Below are positions 25,577 through 32,882 of a DNA stretch of 64,000 nt, piece after piece. The stretch spans positions 1 through 64,000 of the forward strand of contig NZ_CAMTIG010000005.1 of the NCBI RefSeq assembly GCF_947072515.1, given 5' to 3'. A program made the translations under genes and the position numbers. Each line of letters starts with the position of its first letter. The first letter of the stretch is position 1. The stretch is from an uncultured Clostridium sp. (GTDB lineage Bacteria > Bacillota > Clostridia > Clostridiales > Clostridiaceae). The notes below the pieces were generated by a model that saw nothing but the letters and a program-made list of their open reading frames with translations, made no database searches and had not been told where the DNA came from.

Positions 25577-27163
25577 TTAATATAAGCTTATTGCAGAAAC
25601 TAATAGTATTAAATTTATATTCTTATTTTCTATTTTCTTTTCCTTAAGCTTTTTTAATATTTCTTTAAATACTTTATCTCTTTTATATTTTAATCCATCT
25701 AATAAGATTATTATAAATTTACTAAGAGTTATATATTCCGTTAAGTTTTTACTTTCTTTTAAAAGTGTATTCAAACTTTCTACATCTAGTTGTATAAGCT
25801 TTTCTATATTTATATCATCTTTTGCATAGTACTTTCTCATTAAGTTTAATATAATCACCGTATCCTCACTTGATACTTCCCCAATAACTTTAGAAAATAA
25901 CATGACTTTTTTTATACTTCCTGATTTTTTAAATTTAGAATTTAATATTTTTACCATCTCTTGCATATAAACATCTAGTATATCTATTAAATATATTCCA
26001 CCTTTATTTTCCTCTTTAAATAACTCTCCATGTAAATTATTTAGTACCTCATCTATTCCTTTAAATTTACTTTTAGGTGATTTAGTTAACTTTAATATTT
26101 CATTTTTTATTTCACTTAATATTCCACCTTCACTTAATTTACCAATTTCTTTAAATTTGCTATTTAAATATAAGTTTAGCATTATGCCTTTTTTCTTTAA
26201 TAAATTTTCATCTTTAATATCCTTTAATAATATATACACTAATACTAATGTATCTTTGTTTAAACTATTTAATGCTCCATTTAAGTAATCATATTCATCT
26301 TCTATTACTTCAATATTACTAGCCTTATATAATTCTTCTTCATTATTAATTACTTTTAGAATTTTACTTACTTCTTTTAAGCTTTCTTTTACACCTTCTA
26401 ATATTTCTTCTGCTTCTATATTCTCTATTATAGATCCTTCAGTTTTGAAAATTTCTCTATTACTATTGATAGTTTCTTGTATTACATCTAATAAAGGCTC
26501 TGCATTTCTTTTTTTTATTACTGCTAATGCTTCTTTATTCTTTTTTCCCTCTTCTTCTAAAACCCGTATTTCTTTTTTATATTTTATTAGTTCCTCATTT
26601 AAATTATTTATTCTTATCTCTCTATCCCTATTTGTCTTACTTAAAGTTTCTTTTAACTCATCTACTTCCCTTAATAATTCTTCTTCATTTAAAGAGTAGC
26701 TTTCCCTTGATGCTATTTCTTTAGGGGTATCTTTTGGTATTTTAAACTTTTCATTAAAATCCATTGGCAGTTTTTTCTCTATATTTTTTAAATACCATAA
26801 AATAAAATCATATGTATATTCTAAACAAGTGCTATGATTAAAATCTTTATCAATCTCATGCGCATATTTATTTCCTGCAAACCTTATATATTCAAGCTTT
26901 GCGTAAATACTCTTTGGTATCATTTCTTTTATATATATTATATTTCCTTTTAAGCTTCTCATGCTTGATTCTTCATAAGCTCCTAATCCACTTTTAGAAA
27001 ATATCATTTCTTTTATTCCATATTCAATAAGTTTTCTACAATCTATAAATATCATATCTTTATTTATATCACTATTAAATACTAATTCATCATTTTTTAA
27101 ATACTCATAGAATTTTTCAAGATTTGTGTTTTTTATTATTTCAAAATTTAAACTCTTATCCAT
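25577..27163 (-). CDS. Coiled-coil protein with N-terminal DUF4145-like domain
   Basis: A 528-residue protein. Residues about 10-135 look like the helical DUF4145 domain found at the N-termini of some restriction and helicase proteins; 'KLEYIRFAGNKYAHEID' (about 89-105) matches its IRxxGNxxAHE signature. Residues about 160-225 form a coiled coil ('EEELLREVDELKETL', 'EVRVLEEEGKK'-like heptads). The C-terminal 250 residues are helical and unrecognised. No nuclease, helicase or ATPase motif is visible. It has a strong GGAGGGG ribosome binding site and is a single gene between MATE and DHA2 pumps. A defence role is possible but unsupported. Confidence 0.6.
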   Translation of the reverse strand: MDKSLNFEIIKNTNLEKFYEYLKNDELVFNSDINKDMIFIDCRKLIEYGIKEMIFSKSGLGAYEESSMRSLKGNIIYIKEMIPKSIYAKLEYIRFAGNKYAHEIDKDFNHSTCLEYTYDFILWYLKNIEKKLPMDFNEKFKIPKDTPKEIASRESYSLNEEELLREVDELKETLSKTNRDREIRINNLNEELIKYKKEIRVLEEEGKKNKEALAVIKKRNAEPLLDVIQETINSNREIFKTEGSIIENIEAEEILEGVKESLKEVSKILKVINNEEELYKASNIEVIEDEYDYLNGALNSLNKDTLVLVYILLKDIKDENLLKKKGIMLNLYLNSKFKEIGKLSEGGILSEIKNEILKLTKSPKSKFKGIDEVLNNLHGELFKEENKGGIYLIDILDVYMQEMVKILNSKFKKSGSIKKVMLFSKVIGEVSSEDTVIILNLMRKYYAKDDINIEKLIQLDVESLNTLLKESKNLTEYITLSKFIIILLDGLKYKRDKVFKEILKKLKEKKIENKNINLILLVSAISLY

Positions 27164-27290
27164 ACTACCCCTCCAATCTTTAAATACATTATATCATGTA
27201 TTCCATCATTTCAATGTTATATAAATCTTAATTCTATTTTTTAACTTTCTTTGTATTTTTTAAACTTTGTATTAATCCAGAGTATTTCAC

Positions 27291-27345
27291 TTGACTATAA
27301 CCTTAGGTAATATTCTATAGTATAATTATAGGTATTATTCTATGA
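27291..27345 (+). promoter_or_regulatory. Regulated promoter region of the DHA2 pump
   Basis: TTGACT (27291-27296) and TATAGT (27316-27321) are 19 bp apart. A 21-bp dyad centred at 27304 (ACCT-T-AGGT core, 8 of 10 pairs matched) fills the spacer, the layout of MerR-controlled promoters. A direct repeat, AGGTAATATTCTATAG (27305) and AGGTATTATTCTATGA (27330), flanks an alternative TATAAT at 27321-27326. Confidence 0.4.
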
Positions 27346-27397
27346 ATAATTTTTATTTATAACATACAAAATATTATAATCAAAGGAGGAATTTTAT

Positions 27398-29089
27398 ATG
27401 AGTAAAAAAAGTTCTAAGGTTTTATTAATCATGTTTTTACTTGGTATTTTCATGGGATCTTTAGACACTGCAATCATTTCCCCTGCTCGTACTATTATGG
27501 GGAACACTTTACATATATCAGCAGACGCTAGTATATGGATCATAACTTTATACTCACTTATTTACGCTGTATCAATGCCAATAAGTGGAAAGCTTGCTGA
27601 TAAATTTGGATTAAAAACTATGTTCACAGTAAGTATATTATTATTTGGAGTAGGTTCATTTTTATGTGGTATTTCAAATTTTTACGGAAGTTTTCACTTC
27701 TTATTAATCTCTAGAGCTATCGAAGCTATCGGTGGAGGTGGAGTTATCCCTATTGCAACAGCCTATATCGGAATGAGTTTCCCACCGGAAAAAAGAGGTA
27801 TGGCTCTTGGAATGGTTGGTGGAATCAATGGTATTGCTACTTTAATTGGACCATCTCTTGGTTCTTTCATATTAGATACTTTTGGTGGAACACATTGGGA
27901 TTTACTATTCTTTATAAATATCCCAATTTGTATAATGGTATTTATTGTATTATTAGCAACTAAAGTTGAAAAATTTGAATCACCTAAGAAGAAACTTGAT
28001 ATTACAGGTAGTGTAGTTTCTGGATTATTTATAGTTACTCTTATGCTATTTATTACAAATTTAAATTTTGTAAATTTAAAAGCAAGCTTTTTATCAACAA
28101 AATGCTTCCCTTATTTAATAGCTGCAGTAGTTCTATTCCCAATCCTTCTATTTGTAGAATCAAGAGCTGAGGATCCAGTTATAAACTTAAAATACTTTAA
28201 GAAACGTTCTTTAGTTTCTGTATTTATAATTGCATTTTTAGTTGGTGCAGGACTTATGGTAGTAGTATTCTTACCTCAATTCTGTAGTAATGTACTTAGA
28301 TTAAAACTTGGTTCTGGTGGATATTTCGTAACATTAATGGCACTATTCTCTGGTTTTGCTGCACCTTTCGGTGGAAAACTTATTGATAAGTTCTCTCCAA
28401 AGCTTGTTCTTATATTTGGATTTATTTCAACTATTATAGGAACACTTTTATTAGCTTTAGTAGTTACTGCAACTTTAAATACAGTACCTCTTGTTATTGG
28501 ATTAGCTTTTATGGGCCTTGGAGTTGGATTTACAATGGGAACTCCATTAAATTATGTTATTCAATCTTCTGTTCCAAAAGAAGAAATAGGATCTGCTCAA
28601 TCAACTCTTTCTTTAATAAGATCTTTAGGAGTTGCATTGTCACCAAACCTTTTAGTTGGATTTATTTCAGCTGCTGGTTCAAATGTAGGAACAAACCTTA
28701 TGGGTATATTACCTAAAGTACCTGGTGCTGGAGCAATGACTTCTGGACTTCATAGTTCAGCTATGGTCAATGCTTTCCAAAATGCTAATGTTACAACTAT
28801 TTTTGAAACAGTAAAGAATTTTGTGTCAAACCAATTTAATGCTATTGCTCCTAAGCTTGCAGAAAGCTTACGTGGTGTTCCTCTTCATGAAAGAACAAAT
28901 ACCATAGTCAATATGAAAATGAACTATATGACATCTATAGACAGATTACGTTTAACAATAGAAAGCACATATCAAAAAACTATGAATGCTGGATTTTCTA
29001 AAATGTTCTTAACATTAACAATAATCGCTGTTATTGCATTTATAATAGCATTAACTTTACCAAAGAAAATATCTAGCACTGAAGAATAA
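27398..29089 (+). CDS. MFS drug transporter, DHA2 (EmrB/QacA) family
   Basis: A 563-residue, 14-helix drug:H+ antiporter. The DHA2 signature 'GSLDTAIISPARTIMGNTL' lies in helix 1, 'GKLADKFGLKTMF' is the loop 2-3 motif, and 'RAIEAIGGGGVIPIATAYI' lies in helix 4 (motif B). A roughly 90-residue extracytoplasmic loop precedes the last helix (residues about 440-535), which is longer than in most relatives. It probably exports lipophilic drugs. AAAGGAGG precedes the ATG. The promoter region has regulator-like repeats, but no regulator gene adjoins it. Confidence 0.9.
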   Translation: MSKKSSKVLLIMFLLGIFMGSLDTAIISPARTIMGNTLHISADASIWIITLYSLIYAVSMPISGKLADKFGLKTMFTVSILLFGVGSFLCGISNFYGSFHFLLISRAIEAIGGGGVIPIATAYIGMSFPPEKRGMALGMVGGINGIATLIGPSLGSFILDTFGGTHWDLLFFINIPICIMVFIVLLATKVEKFESPKKKLDITGSVVSGLFIVTLMLFITNLNFVNLKASFLSTKCFPYLIAAVVLFPILLFVESRAEDPVINLKYFKKRSLVSVFIIAFLVGAGLMVVVFLPQFCSNVLRLKLGSGGYFVTLMALFSGFAAPFGGKLIDKFSPKLVLIFGFISTIIGTLLLALVVTATLNTVPLVIGLAFMGLGVGFTMGTPLNYVIQSSVPKEEIGSAQSTLSLIRSLGVALSPNLLVGFISAAGSNVGTNLMGILPKVPGAGAMTSGLHSSAMVNAFQNANVTTIFETVKNFVSNQFNAIAPKLAESLRGVPLHERTNTIVNMKMNYMTSIDRLRLTIESTYQKTMNAGFSKMFLTLTIIAVIAFIIALTLPKKISSTEE

Positions 29090-29124
29090 AAAAAAATGAG
29101 TACCAATTGGTACTCATTTTTTTT
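29090..29124. terminator. Bidirectional terminator between convergent genes
   Basis: A perfect palindrome with arms AAAATGAGTACCAATT/AATTGGTACTCATTTT and A- and T-runs on both sides. It serves the DHA2 gene and the gene ending at 29123. Confidence 0.9.
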
Positions 29125-30157
29125 ACTTTATTTTCTTTATTGCTGTTACTATCCAATTTGCAACTTTCTTATCATTCCAAAGTGGCAAACTAAATTCCAT
29201 ACATAAAGTAGCTTCTTCTATACTACCTTTTTCATAATAAAGGATTTCTCCCTCACATGCTTGTTCTCCACCATATAGACATTCAATAACTTTGAAGTTA
29301 TGTTTTGTTGCTTTTTTAAGCCATTTTCTTGCTCCCTGTCTATCTCCAAGTGCAAGGCTATATAGTACTCTTGCATATTTAAAGAATACAGAATCATCTT
29401 CTTTAAACTTTTCAAATAATTCTTTTACATAATCATATTCTTTAACCAATAAAGCTCTAAAAATTAGAGAATGTCTAACATTTTTAGTATCTGCTTCATT
29501 AAACTCTAAAAGTTCTTTTTCTAGTTCAAAACTTCTTCTAAAATCACCTAATGCAAAAACATAAGCTGAAAGAGTTGCTTGTACTGATAAAAAGAAATCG
29601 CCTTCAGCAGATACTCCAATATTACCATTATTATCTTTAAAATATTCGCTTCCTAAACTTTCTTTTAACATATTTAAGCAAGCTTCTATTTCTTTAGCTC
29701 CATTTTCTATGTTTTCATCTTCTAATGCTTTATTGAATTTATCTACTACTAATATTTCTTTCGAGTCATCATTCTTAACTTCTTTAGTATCTTCTTCACT
29801 AATTTTCCATTCACTATTATCTTTTTGTATATTAAGTGCTTTTCTTATTTCACGTGACTTTGTTCCTATAGTGCTTTCAGACACTGAGAAAAAATCTGCA
29901 AGTTCATCCATATGTATACCTTTTTTAGATAAGGTATCGTTTATGAAAAATATTGAATGTGCTATTCCAGCAGCCCAAGTGCCAGTTTTTCCTCTATTTA
30001 AAGCTAAGTTTTCACAATTTGCAACAGCTTCAGTTAATCTTAAAAACTTCTCATTATATAAATCATCTAAAACTTTAGTTCCAAACTCTACTAACATATC
30101 AGTAATATCTTTTACTTTAACTTCTAAATCTACGGGTATGTTTAAATCCTTAACCAT
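29123..30157 (-). CDS. DUF6398-like helix-turn-helix protein with helical-repeat C-terminus
   Basis: A 344-residue protein. Residues about 55-112 ('TGTWAAGIAHSIFFIND', 'ADFFSVSESTIGTKSREIRK') resemble the DUF6398 domain, whose tail is a sigma-like helix-turn-helix. A charged linker (115-135) leads to a helical-repeat region (about 140-340) similar to TPR/SEL1-type solenoids ('SVFFKYARVLYSLALGDRQ'). It may be a regulator that senses a protein or peptide. The function is unknown. GGAGGCATAA precedes the ATG. It is expressed alone, convergent with the DHA2 pump. Confidence 0.6.
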   Translation of the reverse strand: MVKDLNIPVDLEVKVKDITDMLVEFGTKVLDDLYNEKFLRLTEAVANCENLALNRGKTGTWAAGIAHSIFFINDTLSKKGIHMDELADFFSVSESTIGTKSREIRKALNIQKDNSEWKISEEDTKEVKNDDSKEILVVDKFNKALEDENIENGAKEIEACLNMLKESLGSEYFKDNNGNIGVSAEGDFFLSVQATLSAYVFALGDFRRSFELEKELLEFNEADTKNVRHSLIFRALLVKEYDYVKELFEKFKEDDSVFFKYARVLYSLALGDRQGARKWLKKATKHNFKVIECLYGGEQACEGEILYYEKGSIEEATLCMEFSLPLWNDKKVANWIVTAIKKIK

Positions 30158-30243
30158 TTATGCCTCCTAATGTTTTATTGGTTTAACTCTAAAATTAAAC
30201 TACATTATGATATTATACCCTAAAATCTAAAATTTTTCACTAG

Positions 30244-30777
30244 TTAAATTAAGTAATCAATCATTCCACCTGTTCCTAAAGTTATTATCTTCCAGTCTCC
30301 TTTATTTTTTTCTAGAAGGAAAACTATCTTTTTAGTTTCATCTTTATATTTTGATCCTTTCTTATATTTATGAAGTAAATCTACACTAAATGAAGCATAC
30401 TTATCCCCTGTTAATTCTATACCTTTTTTATTTCGATTTTTAACATACTTCTCACAATACTGAGAATATCCATCATTTTTAATTTCTATTATCTCTAAAC
30501 TTTCTAACTCCTTTGCTCCTAAAAATATATTTGTAGCTTGCTTTTCTCCCCATCCATCTACCATATATTTTTTAATGTCCTTTTTATCCTTTTTAGACAT
30601 TTCTGTTATGAAACCTCTTATTGTATTTCTAGCTGCTGCTTTTTCCGCTGTATTCAATTGTTCACTTGGAAATATTATATTTAAGGCTACATATAGTATA
30701 AGTATCATACATATGATTATTACCCCTATCAACATTGTATTTTTCTTAGTAAGATATCCTTTATATTTTTCTAACAT
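30244..30777 (-). CDS. Membrane-anchored extracellular protein, NTF2-like (DUF4829/DUF4878-type)
   Basis: A 177-residue protein with a single N-terminal transmembrane helix (about residues 15-37). A roughly 135-residue extracytoplasmic domain follows ('AAARNTIRGFITEMSKKDKKDIKKYM ... KNKGDWKIITLG', quoted in parts) whose layout matches small NTF2-like DUF4829/DUF4878 proteins. The function is unknown. GAGGTG precedes the ATG. It lies 86 bp upstream of the end of the DUF6398-like gene's leader, with no clear shared transcript. Confidence 0.55.
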   Translation of the reverse strand: MLEKYKGYLTKKNTMLIGVIIICMILILYVALNIIFPSEQLNTAEKAAARNTIRGFITEMSKKDKKDIKKYMVDGWGEKQATNIFLGAKELESLEIIEIKNDGYSQYCEKYVKNRNKKGIELTGDKYASFSVDLLHKYKKGSKYKDETKKIVFLLEKNKGDWKIITLGTGGMIDYLI

Positions 30778-30854
30778 ATAATCACCTCACTAATTTATAT
30801 TTCTCTTTACCCCTTTATATGATAAAAGAAGTGATGATTTTATTGCATATAATA

Positions 30855-30898
30855 AAAAGCCTATTAATGAATTGAATGTAATTCATTAATAGGCTTTT
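30855..30898. terminator. Strong bidirectional terminator
   Basis: Nineteen-base perfect arms (AAAAGCCTATTAATGAATT and complement) with a 6-nt loop. It lies 10 bp beyond the 40-residue gene and probably ends the pdx operon transcript. Confidence 0.85.
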
Positions 30899-30907
30899 AC
30901 TCTTACT

Positions 30908-31030
30908 CTAACTTTTTCTTAAAGTACCTGTTTTTTCTAAGTATGTGTTTTCATTATTATATTTCTTTTTGTAGCTTTTTACTTTTTGCTCTTCTAAATT
31001 TTCTTCGTAAGTTTTATTTTTCTTTGTCAT
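30908..31030 (-). CDS. 40-residue basic small protein, unknown
   Basis: A short ORF beginning MTKKNKTYEENLEEQKVKSY, then a lysine-rich helix and ending TGTLRKS. GGGAGTG lies 7-9 nt before the ATG and a strong terminator follows the stop within 10 bp. It is 69 bp downstream of the ECF S-component gene and may be on the same transcript. No family is recognised. Confidence 0.5.
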   Translation of the reverse strand: MTKKNKTYEENLEEQKVKSYKKKYNNENTYLEKTGTLRKS

Positions 31031-31099
31031 AAGACTTCACTCCCTTCTCTATATATATTTTAAGGTAAAGTCCTTCTTTTTATTCCTTGTAAATTTTTC

Positions 31100-31606
31100 T
31101 TATATTACCCCTATTTTTTCTTTTAGTTTCACTCTATCTAAAGCAAATGCAACTATATAAAAAATAATTCCACTTGCAATAGGCTGGATACAATCTAAAA
31201 TTATAACTGTTATTGCAACTTCAATACTACCTGTAATAATTACATTTGCTATTGTATATCCAATACTTGTTATAAAAATACATATTAAAGGTGCAATAAT
31301 ATTTCTTTTATTTAATATTTTATCTCCTTTATTTGTAAAGCAAATTACTAATAAGGATTTTATTATTATCGTTGGAATTATATACATAGGTGCATTTGAT
31401 AATAGATCTGCAAATCCTCCTCCAATAGCTGCTGCTAACATAGCATACTTAGTTGGAAGTATTATTGCACATATATATATAACTACATCTCCTAAATGTA
31501 TATATCCACCATATCCATTTGGAATGTGCATTATATATACAGTCACTATTGTTATTAATGCTGCAAAAAGTCCCACCTTTGATAATAGATTACTTTTTTT
31601 ACTCAC
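31100..31606 (-). CDS. ECF transporter S component, probably for vitamin B6
   Basis: A 168-residue membrane protein with five to six helices, typical of energy-coupling factor substrate-binding (S) components: 'VGLFAALITIVTVYIMHIP', 'LGDVVIYICAIILP' and 'GGFADLLSNAPMYIIPTIIIK'. Its gene overlaps the pyridoxine kinase gene by 8 bp (GTG start inside the kinase stop region, AGGGG ribosome binding site), so it probably imports pyridoxine or pyridoxal (PdxU type). It needs the shared EcfAA'T module encoded elsewhere. Vitamin B6 specificity is inferred from context. Confidence 0.75.
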   Translation of the reverse strand: MSKKSNLLSKVGLFAALITIVTVYIMHIPNGYGGYIHLGDVVIYICAIILPTKYAMLAAAIGGGFADLLSNAPMYIIPTIIIKSLLVICFTNKGDKILNKRNIIAPLICIFITSIGYTIANVIITGSIEVAITVIILDCIQPIASGIIFYIVAFALDRVKLKEKIGVI

Positions 31607-32423
31607 TTATCTTAACCCCTTTTAAAACTCTTTCAAAATTTATTCCTTCTTTTGTATTTGTTACTCCATGCTCTATACTATCTACAATTGCTTCTTTTAT
31701 AAATTTTGTAGCTAATTCTAAAGCTTTAAATATATTTTCCCCTTTAAGCATTGTTGCCGTTAAAATAGATGTAAAAATATCTCCTGTTCCACTAAATGAA
31801 TATGGATAATATTCTTCTTCTACTATGTAAAATTCATTGTTTTCCTTATCATAAGCTAAGTTTTTTATTTTATTTTCATATATTATTCCTGTTAAAACTA
31901 CATATTTAGGACCTGCCTCAGCTATTTTTTTTGCTAGATTCTTACCAACACTCTCATCTACTATCACATCTAGGTCTGTATTTGTTAATATCTTAGCTTC
32001 AGTTAAATTAGGTGTTACTACATCTGCATATTTTATTAATGCCTTTATTTTTTCACACATTTCTTTTGTATAAGTAGTATAAATCTTATTGTTATCCCCC
32101 ATGACTGGATCTATTACCACAAATGAGTCCTTGTGATTTTTTATAAATCCCTCTATTATCTCAATTGATTTTTCCGAACCTAAAAAACCACTATATATTC
32201 CTTTAAATTTTCTTCCCTCATTTTCCCATACATTTATGTAATCTTGCATATATGGTGTAAAATCAAAAAAGTAAAATTTTTCATAAGCAGTTTGATTTGA
32301 TAAAATTGCTGTTATTATTGGATTTGCTTCAATTTCAAAATGCGAAAAAATCGGTATTGATACCATAAGTGAGCATTTCCCAACTCCTGAAATATCGTTT
32401 ATAATCGCTATATTATTTTTCAT
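31599..32423 (-). CDS. Pyridoxine/pyridoxal kinase (PdxY/PdxK-like)
   Basis: A 274-residue ribokinase-fold vitamin kinase. It shows 'NDISGVGKCSL' at the N-terminus, 'VVIDPVMGDNNKIY', 'VVTPNLTEAKIL' and the anion-hole/catalytic 'FSGTGDIFTSIL' at about residues 207-218. This matches the pyridoxamine kinase PdxY group rather than ThiD. It phosphorylates salvaged B6 vitamers to give PLP precursors in the cytoplasm. The overlapping ECF S-component gene points to an import-and-trap salvage unit. The divergent upstream region contains alternative hairpins. Confidence 0.85.
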   Translation of the reverse strand: MKNNIAIINDISGVGKCSLMVSIPIFSHFEIEANPIITAILSNQTAYEKFYFFDFTPYMQDYINVWENEGRKFKGIYSGFLGSEKSIEIIEGFIKNHKDSFVVIDPVMGDNNKIYTTYTKEMCEKIKALIKYADVVTPNLTEAKILTNTDLDVIVDESVGKNLAKKIAEAGPKYVVLTGIIYENKIKNLAYDKENNEFYIVEEEYYPYSFSGTGDIFTSILTATMLKGENIFKALELATKFIKEAIVDSIEHGVTNTKEGINFERVLKGVKISE

Positions 32424-32478
32424 AACATCCCCCTAAAGTTTTATTTTTATTTCAATATATTAGATATTAACACATTAA

Positions 32479-32558
32479 GGTACTTTTTTTAAAAGTACCG
32501 ATACATTTTCTGTATCATTTGTTACAGAAATATTTTTTGTTTTAATATATACTATAAT
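32479..32558 (+). promoter_or_regulatory. Divergent control region with overlapping inverted repeats
   Basis: GGTACTTTT/AAAAGTACC (32479-32499) is followed by GATACA-N5-TGTATC (32500-32516). TTCTGTA-N8-TACAGAA (32508-32529) shares bases with the second repeat, so only one of those two can form. TATAAT at 32553-32558 is the probable -10 for the gene at 32608. Confidence 0.4.
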
Positions 32559-32607
32559 AAAAATAGAAAGTAAAAGAAAATTACTTTTACTTAAGGAGGT
32601 TTATTTA

Positions 32608-32847
32608 ATGGCTTGTGGATGCGGAAATACAAATGGTGATGGGAAAAAAATCTGTGATTTAGTTAGAAGTAAAGGATTTGAGGCTATGCCTACAAAGGTT
32701 GTTCATACTATTGAATGTTCTTGTGGAAAGAGTTTTGAAATGACTACTTTAGTTCAAGATTGCCCACATTGTAAAATTACATATGCAGTTACACCTTGTA
32801 GCTCTGATAAAAGAGAAAATATCGCTTCTTGCGGTGAAAATTATTAA
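32608..32847 (+). CDS. Small cysteine-rich (zinc-ribbon-like) protein
   Basis: A 79-residue protein with eight cysteines: C3-G-C5, C16, 'ECSCGKSFE' and 'DCPHCKITY' in the middle, then single Cys near residues 63 and 74. The middle CxC and CxxC pairs look like a zinc ribbon. The function is unknown; similar small ribbon proteins occur in clostridia. AAGGAGG precedes the ATG, and a terminator follows directly. It is divergent from the vitamin B6 kinase. Confidence 0.65.
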   Translation: MACGCGNTNGDGKKICDLVRSKGFEAMPTKVVHTIECSCGKSFEMTTLVQDCPHCKITYAVTPCSSDKRENIASCGENY

Positions 32848-32850
32848 ATA

Positions 32851-32882
32851 AAAAAATGGAGTTTAAAAAGCTCCATTTTTTT
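32851..32882. terminator. Bidirectional terminator
   Basis: AAAAAATGGAG/CTCCATTTTTT between convergent genes. It overlaps the stop codon of the ABC ATPase gene. Confidence 0.85.

Noticed and set aside
29090..29124. Long perfect palindrome as a protein-binding site
   Set aside because: It sits exactly between two convergent stop codons with A- and T-runs, so a bidirectional terminator explains it.
29709..30170. 153-codon plus-strand ORF opposite the DUF6398-like gene
   Set aside because: Serine-rich antisense shadow of a gene with a good ribosome binding site and domain match.
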